Shown: positions 22,533 through 32,766 of the stretch, piece after piece
Layout: each line of letters begins with the position of its first letter
How positions within the stretch are numbered: the first letter of the stretch is position 1
Assembly: GCA_003956705.1 (NCBI GenBank)
Contig: QZCP01000667.1
Location: 335,349-399,348 of the forward strand
Direction: 5' to 3'
Length of the DNA: 64,000 nucleotides
Source: Brevipalpus yothersi
Lineage: Eukaryota; Arthropoda; Arachnida; Trombidiformes; Tenuipalpidae
Position numbers and translations under genes: made by a program
The notes under the pieces: generated by a model
What the model was told of the DNA's origin: nothing
Seen by the model: only the letters and a program-made list of their open reading frames with translations
Databases searched by the model: none

Positions 22533-24320
22533 TCTAATAGAAGATCAGAAAGTAACAAGTTTTCAATTAAATCACAAAGAGAACAATTGATCGAATTATA
22601 CTTTGTGTGTGTCAAAATGTTGTTTGAGAGAAAGTTCAGAGGATAAGACTCCAAAGAAACTAACTGTCAAATGATTACGTGGACTAATGTTGAGATAAGA
22701 ATGTTCCAGAGTAATTTCGACACAATTTCACTTTAACTACAATTTTCTGTGTTGATTACTCTTCTCTCTCTCTCTCTCCTTCTCTCTTTCAATCTCTTCA
22801 ACAACAGAAACTCGAGCATTTAAATGGGGGGATATAAGTGGGGGGAAACAAATCAAATCAGATCAGATTCAAGCATTTAGTTCATTACAGATGGTAAAAG
22901 CTGTCGACAAGCGATTCGATGAACAAGCACTGCCTCCATACTATCGGCCAATAGAATGATTGATCGTGTAAATCACTATCAACCACCATTTTGTCAAAAT
23001 GACGTTCACTGAGATTGTGAACATAATTAGTCAAAGAGTCAAGAGCGTTGGCTAGAAGGGATGAAGTGAGAGAAAGAGAGAGAGAGAGGAACATCAACAA
23101 AAATATATGGCCATCATAGTAGGAAACCTTGACACCATGCCATAGAGTTGAAGGTTAATTTCTCAGTTAAATATTGGAAAAATTAACACAATCAAGCAAG
23201 GCTATTAAGGAAAATGGTACAGCTCACAATTGTCAATGTTATGAGTAAAAGAGAGAGAGAGAGAGGAAGCTGTCAAGCAGCACTATGCTTGCGTGTCCTT
23301 CTGCGGTAAACCTACATTACAATTTTCAATCGATTCCAAAAACGGGAAACAATTTCTTGACTTAAATTTTGACAGCCAACTAGAAATTGTAAAGAAGAGA
23401 ATATTTCAATAAGCTTATAACAAATCAATTATCATCTTTTGGGAGATGGTAATATTCATAATTGAGAGACGAGTGATTAATATTGTAGCAATACACACAA
23501 TCACAATATCAGCTCTCTCCACCGAAAGCTTACCTGAATGTATTGACTTGTGTTGACAAGATTGTGGATACAAATAGAAATAATTTTCTGGCCAAATAAA
23601 TCAGATATTAAAATGTTATCACTACAAATGAATCCAGAGTTGTGTGTGATGAACAGTAGATCAATCAATTAATCAATAATGATAACAAAAAAAAAGTTGA
23701 AACACAAAATAAAGTCAAGTCTAGACTGAAGAGAGAGGTACGAAATGAAAACAAAACTGAGCGCGATCAGGACGTCTCAAGTGGAGGCTCGACTAAACCT
23801 TGCTCGTGGATGAAGTGAAAAAGTTGATTTTCGGGTTCAATTTTTTTGAATATCTTGAGTTTTAAATTTTAAAGATGAAGAAGAAGACACAGTTGAAATA
23901 GTTGATGGATGGATAGATTTGTTGAGTTGATTAGTTGGAGAGAGCTGGGTTTGTTTATGAGAAATTTTTTCGAGATTTTTTCTTTTCCCATGCAAATTTC
24001 ATTGTTGAAACTTTCTCAGATCCTGTGAACATTGTTCTTACACTGTTAGAATCGAATGTCCTATGAATACAAACATTATACATGTGAGGATGGTTGAGGA
24101 GTCAATTTTTTGTCATTTCCAGATCAACAGTTAATGGATCAAAATCAACATATGCGAGTGTTAGTAATGAAAATAAGCTTTCAAGAGAAAGAATGATACA
24201 AAATATTTTTTGCATTAAAAAAATATTCAAACAAGAACAACATTCATTATCAATTTGTTAAGAATTTCCAAAATCATATGCCAATTTACAGAGGCTCCAT
24301 AAGATTCCAAGAGTCAATAA
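22533..24320. other. intergenic between SMIM14 and acetyl-CoA acetyltransferase genes
   Basis: It contains a short CT run (22760-22786), short GA runs (23073-23091, 23248-23264) and a pyrimidine-rich segment compatible with the SMIM14 promoter and leader. The frame at 22885-23100 (-) is shaped by GA repeat and is not supported. Confidence 0.55.
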
Positions 24321-25559
24321 TCACATTTTCTGAACCAACAAAGCGGATGCACCTCCTCCTCCATTGCAAATTGATGCCATTCCAAATTGTCCAGAAGATA
24401 ATTGATGAACTAGGGTATTCACAATTCGAGCTCCAGACATACCGATAGGATGACCTAGGCTAACAGCACCTCCGTTAATGTTCACACGATCTGCATTCAA
24501 ATTGAGTATTTTGATGTTGGCAAGTGGTACAACGCTAAATGCTTCATTGATTTCCCACATTGAAATGTCTTCGTTCTTCAAATTTTGTCTCATCAAAATT
24601 TTTCTCATCGCATCAACTGGAGCAATAGGAAAATCAATTGGAGCTACAGCATTGTCAGCAAAATCAACAATCTTGGCAAGTGGCTTTAATCCTAGTTTGG
24701 TGGCAGTTTCCATTCGCATCAGCATACAAACGGCTGCACCATCATTCAATTTACTTGCATTAGCAGCCGTAACTGTACCATCTTTTTGGAACACTGCTTT
24801 CAAGGTGGCCATCTTTGCAGCATCAAATCTTGATGGTTCTTCATCTTCACTCATAGTTTTGGTCTGTTTACGATCAACCACATCAATTGGAATGATCTCT
24901 TTTGCTAACAAGCCTTTTTTAGCTGCTTCTATACTGCATTGATAACTTTTTTTTGCATATTCATCTTGCTGTTGTCGACTTATACCATGCACTTTGGCCG
25001 TATTTTCACCACAATTGCCCATATGAATTTGATTGAAAGAGTCCCATAAGCCATCATGAACAATACCATCAATCAACTGAGTGTGTCCATAGTTAGCTTG
25101 TCCACGTTTCAAGTAAAAAGGTACATTTGACATACTCTCCATTCCACCGGCGATCATAATGTTGGTGTGTCCAAGGGCCAAAGATTGAGCAGCAATCATG
25201 ATTGCCTTCATTCCGGAAGCACATACCTTATTGATTGTCGAAGTGACCACTGACAGAGGTAGACCAGCATTTAGGACAGCTTGACGAGTTGGAGCTTGAC
25301 CAACAGCAGCTTGACAAACATTGCCCAAAATAACTTCATCCACTTGATCTGGCTTAACTTTGGTGTCAGCTATTATTGCTTTGATCGTGTGTGTTGCTAA
25401 TTGAGGAGCTGAAAATTGACTTAATGTACCACGAAATGATCCGATTGGCGTTCGGAGTGCTGAAACGATCACAACATCTGAATGTTTACCGCAGCAAAAG
25501 TGTCGAATAGGTACGATCACTTGTCTGGAGAAACTTTTTCTCAAAGAAATTGACAACAT
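24321..25559 (-). CDS. ACAT1: acetyl-CoA acetyltransferase (thiolase), mitochondrial type
   Basis: This is a single uninterrupted frame of 412 residues, full length for the family. The enzyme interconverts two acetyl-CoA with acetoacetyl-CoA and also cleaves 2-methylacetoacetyl-CoA in isoleucine breakdown. The N-terminus (MLSISLRKSFSRQVIVPIRH) is basic and hydroxylated with no acidic residues, like a mitochondrial targeting peptide. Catalytic elements are all present: nucleophile C113 in NKVCASGMK, N338 in NEAF, H370 in LGHPIGMSGARI and C398 in ICNGGGGASA. Substrate-binding MESMSNVPFYL is also clear. It lacks introns, unlike its multi-exon neighbours. The start gives a good targeting peptide and is the first ATG of the frame. 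Confidence 0.95.
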   Translation of the reverse strand: MLSISLRKSFSRQVIVPIRHFCCGKHSDVVIVSALRTPIGSFRGTLSQFSAPQLATHTIKAIIADTKVKPDQVDEVILGNVCQAAVGQAPTRQAVLNAGLPLSVVTSTINKVCASGMKAIMIAAQSLALGHTNIMIAGGMESMSNVPFYLKRGQANYGHTQLIDGIVHDGLWDSFNQIHMGNCGENTAKVHGISRQQQDEYAKKSYQCSIEAAKKGLLAKEIIPIDVVDRKQTKTMSEDEEPSRFDAAKMATLKAVFQKDGTVTAANASKLNDGAAVCMLMRMETATKLGLKPLAKIVDFADNAVAPIDFPIAPVDAMRKILMRQNLKNEDISMWEINEAFSVVPLANIKILNLNADRVNINGGAVSLGHPIGMSGARIVNTLVHQLSSGQFGMASICNGGGGASALLVQKM

Positions 25560-25826
25560 ATTTCAAAGGAGATAATTTAAAGAGAATGCACAAAAGAAGT
25601 GATTTAAAAAAATGTAAACAACAGTTTATCTATGGCACATTCGATAAGGGTAACGAAATGATTATGATTGAAATTCTTCTCTCGATTCACTCGATAAGTT
25701 GAAGAAGTTTGAGAATCACAGTTCACAATAATAATAATAATAATCTTTGGTTGCAATACGCAACACCAACCACGTGTCAACACATGTAGCCAGAGTGAAG
25801 ATTAAGGAATGATAATATTTACAAAG
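25560..25826. other. short intergenic gap
   Basis: It holds the thiolase promoter side and an (ATA)n run near 25728-25742. Nothing else is assigned. Confidence 0.5.
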
Positions 25827-25832
25827 TTTATT
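25827..25832 (-). terminator. possible AATAAA polyadenylation signal of the metalloproteinase gene
   Basis: A minus-strand AATAAA lies about 140 nt past the metalloproteinase stop codon and is the nearest canonical signal I see. Confidence 0.4.
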
Positions 25833-25970
25833 AAAGTTTGGCGGTTTAGCAAAAGCAAAGGTAAAAATAATCTATAATAGATATTAAATAGATTGCTTAT
25901 AAAATGAGAATTAAATTTTGAGTATGGTAAGATCAAGAAGTGAAAGTTGACGATAGCTTAAGATAGAGCA

Positions 25971-28131
25971 TCAATTTAATCTTAAGCTAAACATAGGCAC
26001 TAGAATTAGCAGAAGGGTGAGGAGGACGGTGTTAGGACTAGAATGATGAGCAAAACCAGAAGGATCTGGAACGTGTGAACAAAATTCGTTGAACCATTTG
26101 TGAGCTGAAAATTTGGGAGTTTTTGATTTGACTGACATAGTTCGTCCATCGAATTCCCAGAAAAATTTACCCTTAAAAAAATATGCAATATCTAGGGGGA
26201 GGAAAAAAGTTCTAGAGACCTGGATTAAGTTTCGAATGACTAACCTTGTTTTGGATATGAAAAGACAGCATCTATATTTTCTGGTATACCTTTCCACACA
26301 GAAAGATTACGTGGATAAGAGACCTCAACTCTGTTGGTCTTTTCATCGAATTTCCAATACTTATTTCCACTGATGAAGTATGCGTTCTGCTGAGCTCCAA
26401 ATTGGAATGCAGCATCAAGTTTTGGCAAGTTTGGCGGCAAACCAAGTGAAGCGAGTGATTTTGGATATCCTGGTAAAAGATCTTGGCCATCATATCTCCA
26501 ATACTGTTTCCCTGAAATCATAGAGAAGCTGTTTATGATGGATCTCAGAACAGAAAGACAGCAAACCTTGGAAAAAAATGATATATTGATCAGCTGTCTG
26601 ATAGGCTGCATCAACTTGAGAGTAAGAAAGAGGCAATTCCTTCCACAATACATTAGTAGCAGTGGGATAGTCGAGGTTCAGTCGTCCTGTTCTTAACAAC
26701 AATCTCCAATAATGCTACACCAAGAGCAAAACAATTAGCATCCATTCATCTTGCACATTTATACTCACTCTACGTTTAAAAAAGAAAACTTCGTTTCTAA
26801 GATATGCTACAGCATCAAAAACGCTACCACATGTTTCTGGAGCGGTGTGGTCCGCAGGCTCGGCAGTTTGGTCAGGATCTGGCCATGATACTGTAGGATG
26901 TGAATAAACCGTTGTTCTTCGTGATGGTATAGGGCCATCCCTAGCTCCTGTAAGAGAGAGAGAGAGAGAGAGAGATTTTGCTTATTAGCTTCCAAAATTG
27001 TGAGGCAAAATGAATGATTGAGTAATCGAAACCTCAATTTTTAATCATCCTCATTCAGATTTATCTACAATTTCTGCACCTCAACAAGTTTTCAAATAGA
27101 CTGGTTGAAATTTTCTCCAAGAGATGCTAAACTCAATCAGAACACAAATAAGATAGTTAGATGGACTGATTTTCAGATAATAAATGCACAGACAGCAATT
27201 TTCTTTCTAATGAAAAACAGAACTGAGTGAATGAAATTATAAAAACTCAAGCAGAACCAAGTACTTCTGATTTCTCTACACAAAAAAATGAGAAATGTGT
27301 GATACATACCATAAATATATTGAATACCATCTATGTCATCTTGAGCAAGCTCAGAATCTATATGCCAATGTTTTATTGGAGCACCGTACATAATTGCATC
27401 TCTATCTGGAGTATGCTCAAGGCCAAGAGAATGTCCGATTTCATGCAAGACTGCAACAAATACGGGTTTAAGACCTGCAGAAGATTGAGATGTTGAATAT
27501 TCTGAATACTCAGAAAAAGATGATCAATAACACACTAGCATTATGATTTTCTTCTCTAGTTGATTCTATCCACAACTCATCAGGATCGAGATGAATATCT
27601 CCTCCCATTCCTGGACCAGGGAAATAAGCGTGCCCCAAATCCCCTCCAGGACCATCGAAATCATATTTATCACCATGTCGTCTTGGTGGAATTGATATAA
27701 TGATATCTGCAGCGCCGTTACCAACTTCAATGAAATCCAGTTTGGAATATTTGCTCCATAGTTTGAAAGCGTGATAAATTTGTAATCGAAATCTTCCCAT
27801 TGGAACGGCTGGGGGATTATCTTTAACACTTGGAGTGGAAAGATGGTCAAAATTATAATCCCGATTAGGCGTTGAAATTCTAATTGATTGATTTCTATTT
27901 TGAAATGAATTTGAAATCTAAAATTGTGCCTCCACTACTAGAAATGTAAACTCTATCGATATTCTAAGCGTAAGAATTTGCCATTATCTAATACTTTCAC
28001 TGGAATAATTAGTCAATGAATGCTATATATCAATTGAGTCAAGAAAACTCCTAAGTTCTTATGAATATTCGATCATCTCCCTTCTAGAAAACAAATTGAA
28101 ATACTCGGAGGTCTCTTGTTCAATTATGTGC

Positions 28132-28185
<54 letters not shown>

Positions 28186-29025
28186 GTAGAATTAGTAATT
28201 CACTTACAAATAAGTTATTCGGTTAGTTGGCCATTTGTAACCCTGAATTGCATATCGCTTGATACGATCGTTTCCATTAGCAGGAATGAAATCTGGCAAG
28301 CCACATCGAGGAGTGTTGATCACTTCTAAGGTTGAATTATCAATTTGTCCAGTGATAGGTAGATTATTGAAGCTTTGTAATTTTTCGATCGCATCATGAA
28401 TCAAAAAATCCAACTTCCTCTGGTTGTTGAGAGCATTTGAGTCGATAACATCAGAAGACAAGTATCCATATTTTCTTAGGTAATTCTGTTGAAGAATGAA
28501 GGGGAGTAAGTATATCAGATTCTTGAAAGCCAGGAAATACATTTATTGAGGAAGTAAGATGTGATTTCATGCTTCATCCCACTTGAAGAGCAATCAGTCA
28601 TCGGGTGTTTGACACTAGCATAGACCAATATAAATTGACAGAAAAAAGTCAATTTTCATGGTGATCTCTCAGAAAAAATTCAACCCAGAATCTGAATTTG
28701 AATATGAGAATTTGCCCGGCAATCAAACTTTCAGGAAGAGAGAGTACTACAAAAAAGGTTCTTCATGAAACTAGATAGGGAAGATTTTGAAAAAACGGAT
28801 CTTTTCGCTTGTTCGGTTATTATCTCAATAATCTATCGGGTGGTCAACCCAGAACTGCCGAGTGTTGTATCTAAAAAAATTACTTACCAATACTTGAGGT
28901 GTAACTTTGTTGTCAGATGTATTAGTTGAGCTTGTTGGTAAAACTGGTAAATTTTCTACGCTAAAGAAGAGAGCATAAAAGGCACATAAAAATGTACAAA
29001 AGCTTGTACAAAAAATTGAGAACAT
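25971..29025 (-). CDS. matrix metalloproteinase with hemopexin domain, eight exons
   Basis: Exons are 29025-28888, 28485-28208, 27879-27536, 27474-27310, 26947-26769, 26714-26567, 26511-26245 and 26191-25971. All joins keep frame and give 579 residues. Order of parts: a signal peptide (MFSIFCTSFCTFLCAFYALF); a propeptide starting at LNYLRKYGYL with cysteine switch PRCGLPDF (C107); a furin-type RIKR site (120-123); and a catalytic domain with zinc site HEIGHSLGLEH (H264, H268, H274) and Met-turn M282 (AIMYG). A linker and a four-bladed hemopexin domain (~345-545) follow, with its end cysteines in ETCGSVFDAV and NEFCSHVPD. The C-terminus is a hydrophobic run after a small-residue spacer (NTVLLTLLLILVPMF), which suggests a GPI anchor or membrane tail. 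Family role: cleavage of extracellular matrix and cell-surface proteins. The donor of exon 3 is GTGTGT, weaker than the others. Confidence 0.95.
28134..28182. repeat. (GA)24 tract in metalloproteinase intron 2
   Basis: An uninterrupted GA run lies just past the donor of exon 2 (about 25 bp from the splice site). On the transcribed strand it is a CU run. Confidence 0.97.
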
Positions 29026-29927
29026 ATTCGGATGATAATTCGAAATAAATATTCACTGTCTGATAATAATCAGAATACAATTAAGGCTAAGCATTCGAGG
29101 GATAAGACAAAAAACTTTGTAAAAATGTAGATATTAAATACGGAATATTCTTGAACAATTCAATGAATTTCATTGTTGATTAAATGGATTCTTACGAGCT
29201 TCAACAGCCACTTTAAAAGTTCATTACAACAATCTCAAAGACAATTCGAAGAGTGAGATCAAAATAAAATATCAAAAATTAAAATTAATGGATGATGATC
29301 ACATATCGTGATGATTATCCACTTTGGTGGAAAGTATTGACTAGAATCACATGGATTTCATGATTCAGCATGATTCAATGTGGCCTGGAATTTCCAAGGG
29401 CTTCTGGAAGGCTGGAATGACATGATACACCAACAAACAAACACACACACACATACACAAGAAAAATATTCAGATGCAAACTGAGTGAGTATAATATTAT
29501 TTGGAATTACATAGATCACCGGAAATCGGTATAAATTTCACGAGGGAAGATAAACACATCCTGACTGGGATCAGATAAACTTGAATTTTGGAAGAAATCG
29601 CTTTTTTCCAACCACCAAACAACAAATGAATCATTTCTCAAACATCCCTATCAATGCCTTTCCCTTTTCTTCCAACCATCGGCAGGAACAAACAAAAATA
29701 AACATAATTGAAACACAATTAATTTCCAGCAAAAATGATAATAATTAGGGTAATGATGACTAATAACGAATCAAGGTTGCAAACTTCGTTGATCTGTGAA
29801 AGTTTTGAGAGACGAAAATCGAACAAAAACCCGATTCAAGCAATTCGATTTGCAACAGAAACGTTTTTGCAAGTTGCAACCTGCAGATGACTAATGGGCA
29901 TGCGCACTCAGAACATAGCTTTGAGAG
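29026..29927. other. upstream region of the metalloproteinase gene
   Basis: AT-rich, with no supported gene. It should contain the promoter and leader of the metalloproteinase. Confidence 0.5.
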
Positions 29928-30000
29928 GTTGCTATGATAACACTCAATAGATGGCATCCATAGTCCCTGAGTAATCTGAATTGAGTGTTACCATAACAAC
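29928..30000 (-). ncRNA. candidate 21-bp stem hairpin, minus-strand transcript
   Basis: Arms 29928-29948 and 29980-30000 are inverted copies matching at 19 of 21 positions, separated by 31 nt. On the plus strand the two differences are A-C mismatches. On the minus strand both become G-U pairs, so a minus-strand RNA would form a complete 21-bp stem. Flanking UUGA/UCAA can extend it. Size and stem length resemble an animal microRNA precursor, but no conserved seed is recognised; it could instead be a small transposon remnant. Confidence 0.35.
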
Positions 30001-30009
30001 TGTCAATAT

Positions 30010-30028
30010 AAACACGCGTCGCGTGTTT
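30010..30028. repeat. perfect CpG-rich inverted repeat
   Basis: AAACACGCG, one base, CGCGTGTTT: nine-base arms without mismatch. It contains ACGCGT and lies 10 bp beyond the 21-bp hairpin. Confidence 0.85.
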
Positions 30029-30044
30029 TCATCGACATTGGGTA

Positions 30045-30061
30045 TGATACAATTTGTATCA
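30045..30061. repeat. perfect AT-rich inverted repeat
   Basis: TGATACAA, T, TTGTATCA: eight-base arms without mismatch, third member of the cluster. It could be a dyad site for a homodimeric regulator. Confidence 0.8.
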
Positions 30062-30178
30062 ATGTGCAACGAAATTCATTAGCCAAGTGAAAATTTAACA
30101 ATCAGTGGCTTGAAAGCAATTTAATTTGATCTTGTTCCTAACTCGTTCTCAAGAATATATTTCTTCTGATTGTAAAGT

Positions 30179-30182
<4 letters not shown>

Positions 30183-30258
<76 letters not shown>
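30183..30258. repeat. (CT)37 tract
   Basis: An uninterrupted CT run of about 75 bp, directly before dispersed repeat copy 2. Confidence 0.97.
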
Positions 30259-30260
<2 letters not shown>

Positions 30261-30261
<1 letters not shown>

Positions 30262-30302
30262 CTCCTTAACTTACTTGTTAAATTCATCTCGATACTGATG
30301 AT
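30261..30302. repeat. dispersed repeat, copy 2
   Basis: Shares CCTCCTTAACTTA and TTCATCTCGATACTGATGAT with 17984-18018. This copy has extra bases between the two blocks. Confidence 0.75.
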
Positions 30303-31120
30303 TAACAGGTGAGAAGGTAGCCTAATACTGTGAGTCTCGTAGTGATCATGTTCTGTGGTATGCTACAGGATATAGTTCAGATGAGCTCACACTCATGCTT
30401 CCCTAAAGACTGTTGGAGAGATGAGGAGATGATTCACCTTTCCCGGCATCAGCTTTTTCACAATACCACTCATTTGGCATCGTTTAATCAATTTCTCTCT
30501 TACTATGACACACCATTATCAGGGCTAAGGGTTTTCCAGAATCGAGATGATGCTTATCAAGCGTTTTGAACTTTAGTTTGATAGTAGAGCAATTTCGTTG
30601 TTAAATTAGGAAAATGCAGCCATAGTTTCCTACTCGTTTTTCCAATCCTAAAGTTAGTTTGATGAGACGAATCGTTATATGCTGCCAACTCATATCTCCC
30701 CATGTTTTGATCTCTACACCGTTCTCCAAGAAATTTTTGATCGTACGTCTACAATGATTCCGTTCTTTCTGATTCCCACAGGCTGTATTTTTCCCTACCT
30801 TGATAATTTTGATGAGACAAACTGCTCTCTATGATTAGTCTGAAGGGCCCACCGAAGATCCACTTATTTGGGCTATGTTGATTCATTTCTCTTCCCTCTC
30901 TCACTTGTGCCAGCTCCATAGGATGAAACCCATATTTAAGCACTCACACACACATACATTGAGTCCAGTCAAGATTGTTCTGAGACCGAAAATGAATTCA
31001 CATGAATAAAGAAAGGAACCAAGAGAAGATTAATAATGTGTGTGCTTCTGTGTGGGTCTCTAATGTTGAGAAGAATATTCTCTGTGAAGATGGTCAAGAT
31101 AGTGAGATGGCATGAGAGAA

Positions 31121-31122
<2 letters not shown>

Positions 31123-31200
<78 letters not shown>
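31123..31200. repeat. (CT)29 followed by (TTTC)5
   Basis: A compound microsatellite in which CT changes to TTTC units at 31181. Confidence 0.97.
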
Positions 31201-31201
<1 letters not shown>

Positions 31202-31742
31202 CCATCTTTCTTTCTTTCTCTTCTCCTGAGCCTTACAAAATGGCCTGAGGTGATCACGATGTCACGATTTGCTACTGTTTGGCCCCCTGAACAAAAAAGA
31301 GAAAGAAGGAGAGAGAGAGAGATGATTTGCCTCACACATTAGACAAGTAAGATCATTTCTATCATCTCAACAACGGTCAACATTGAGGAGGAAAGAATTA
31401 TCAAATGAATATGAACTTGGTAAAAGAAGTGCCAAACGAATGGAGACAAAAGTATGAAAAACAATTTTGTCTTCATGATGATCTCTCTCTCTCTCCTTCT
31501 CTTGAAGATTATCGATTCGCAAGTTGAGTAATTGAAAAACCATTAGAATTTGGAATGATGATAACAACTTCATTCTAATATATGGTCTAACAAAAATATT
31601 TCCTTCATCTTCCTAAGAGCTTTCATATTATTTGGTCAGAGTGCCGATAAATCTGTGATGAGCTATCAAAATGGTGTGTGTAATAAAATGGTCTTAAAAA
31701 ATTGAAATCTTATTCCATCCGCTTAGCTACAGGGTTGAATTC

Positions 31743-31786
<44 letters not shown>

Positions 31787-32694
31787 AATCAATTTTTGAA
31801 AGTCTTTATGTTTGGTGGTGAATGCTGGCATTAACTGAGGCAACTCTATTAAATTAAGCATCAAAAAATGAACAAAATTTTTGGACGATATTCATCCATG
31901 TGCTATTGATTCATCCAAAAGAGAAGAGAGAAAATTTTTTCTCTTTTTTCATCCTCAAACTAGACCAATCCTCTTCTGATACTCAATTTTATTCACTGAT
32001 TTTCTCTTGATTGGCTTCACTCATTGGGCTCATCACATTTGGAGCATCAATTCATCAACATGATGAAAATTATCTCTTGATAGACTGGAAATTTAGCGAA
32101 TGTGTGTATGTGCCAAGGTGCGTCGGAGAGCGAGAGAGAGAAAGAAAGATGGAGAGGGATGAAAGATGAAGAAAAGCGTCTTTCAATGAAGATGAAGGTG
32201 ATCAAGGCTGATGCAGAAGGAAGTAAACAACATCATCTTCTCATCCTCTCAATTGCTATTTGATTCCATTCATCAGTTGATGTGTGAAGAATGTTAAAAC
32301 ATGATTTCACGCTGTTGTAAGCGCATTTGTACCTTCACTAAATGTATCGCTTTACGTGAATGTTTCCTATCTCAATCGGAATCCAATGATGAGGGCAAAA
32401 TATTTCACAAAACTTACCTGAACATCTATCGAAAATCATACTCAAGGGCTTCATCATGAAAAAAAGGCGATTTCGAAATATTTCGTGACATCTGATCTCA
32501 GTTCCCTTCAACGCCATCCGTCTTGACGCTTACAGACCGATTAATAGTGCGATAAATTGAGTGAAATATCTGGAAATTAGTTTACTCATTTGAAATTCCA
32601 ATCATGATCTTCACTTTCTCACTCGATTTGATTTTTTCTTCTCTTCCTTTGATATTCTTCTTCTTCTTCTTCAACATTTCATCCTCCTCTTCAT

Positions 32695-32696
<2 letters not shown>

Positions 32697-32763
<67 letters not shown>
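32697..32763. repeat. (CT)33 tract
   Basis: Uninterrupted CT run. Confidence 0.97.

Positions 32764-32766
<3 letters not shown>

Noticed and set aside
31036..31342. Long frames of Ser-Leu or Arg-Glu repeats
   Set aside because: These are only translations of the CT/GA dinucleotide tract; the same applies near 39.8, 43.9, 49.1, 51.2 and 55.4 kb.
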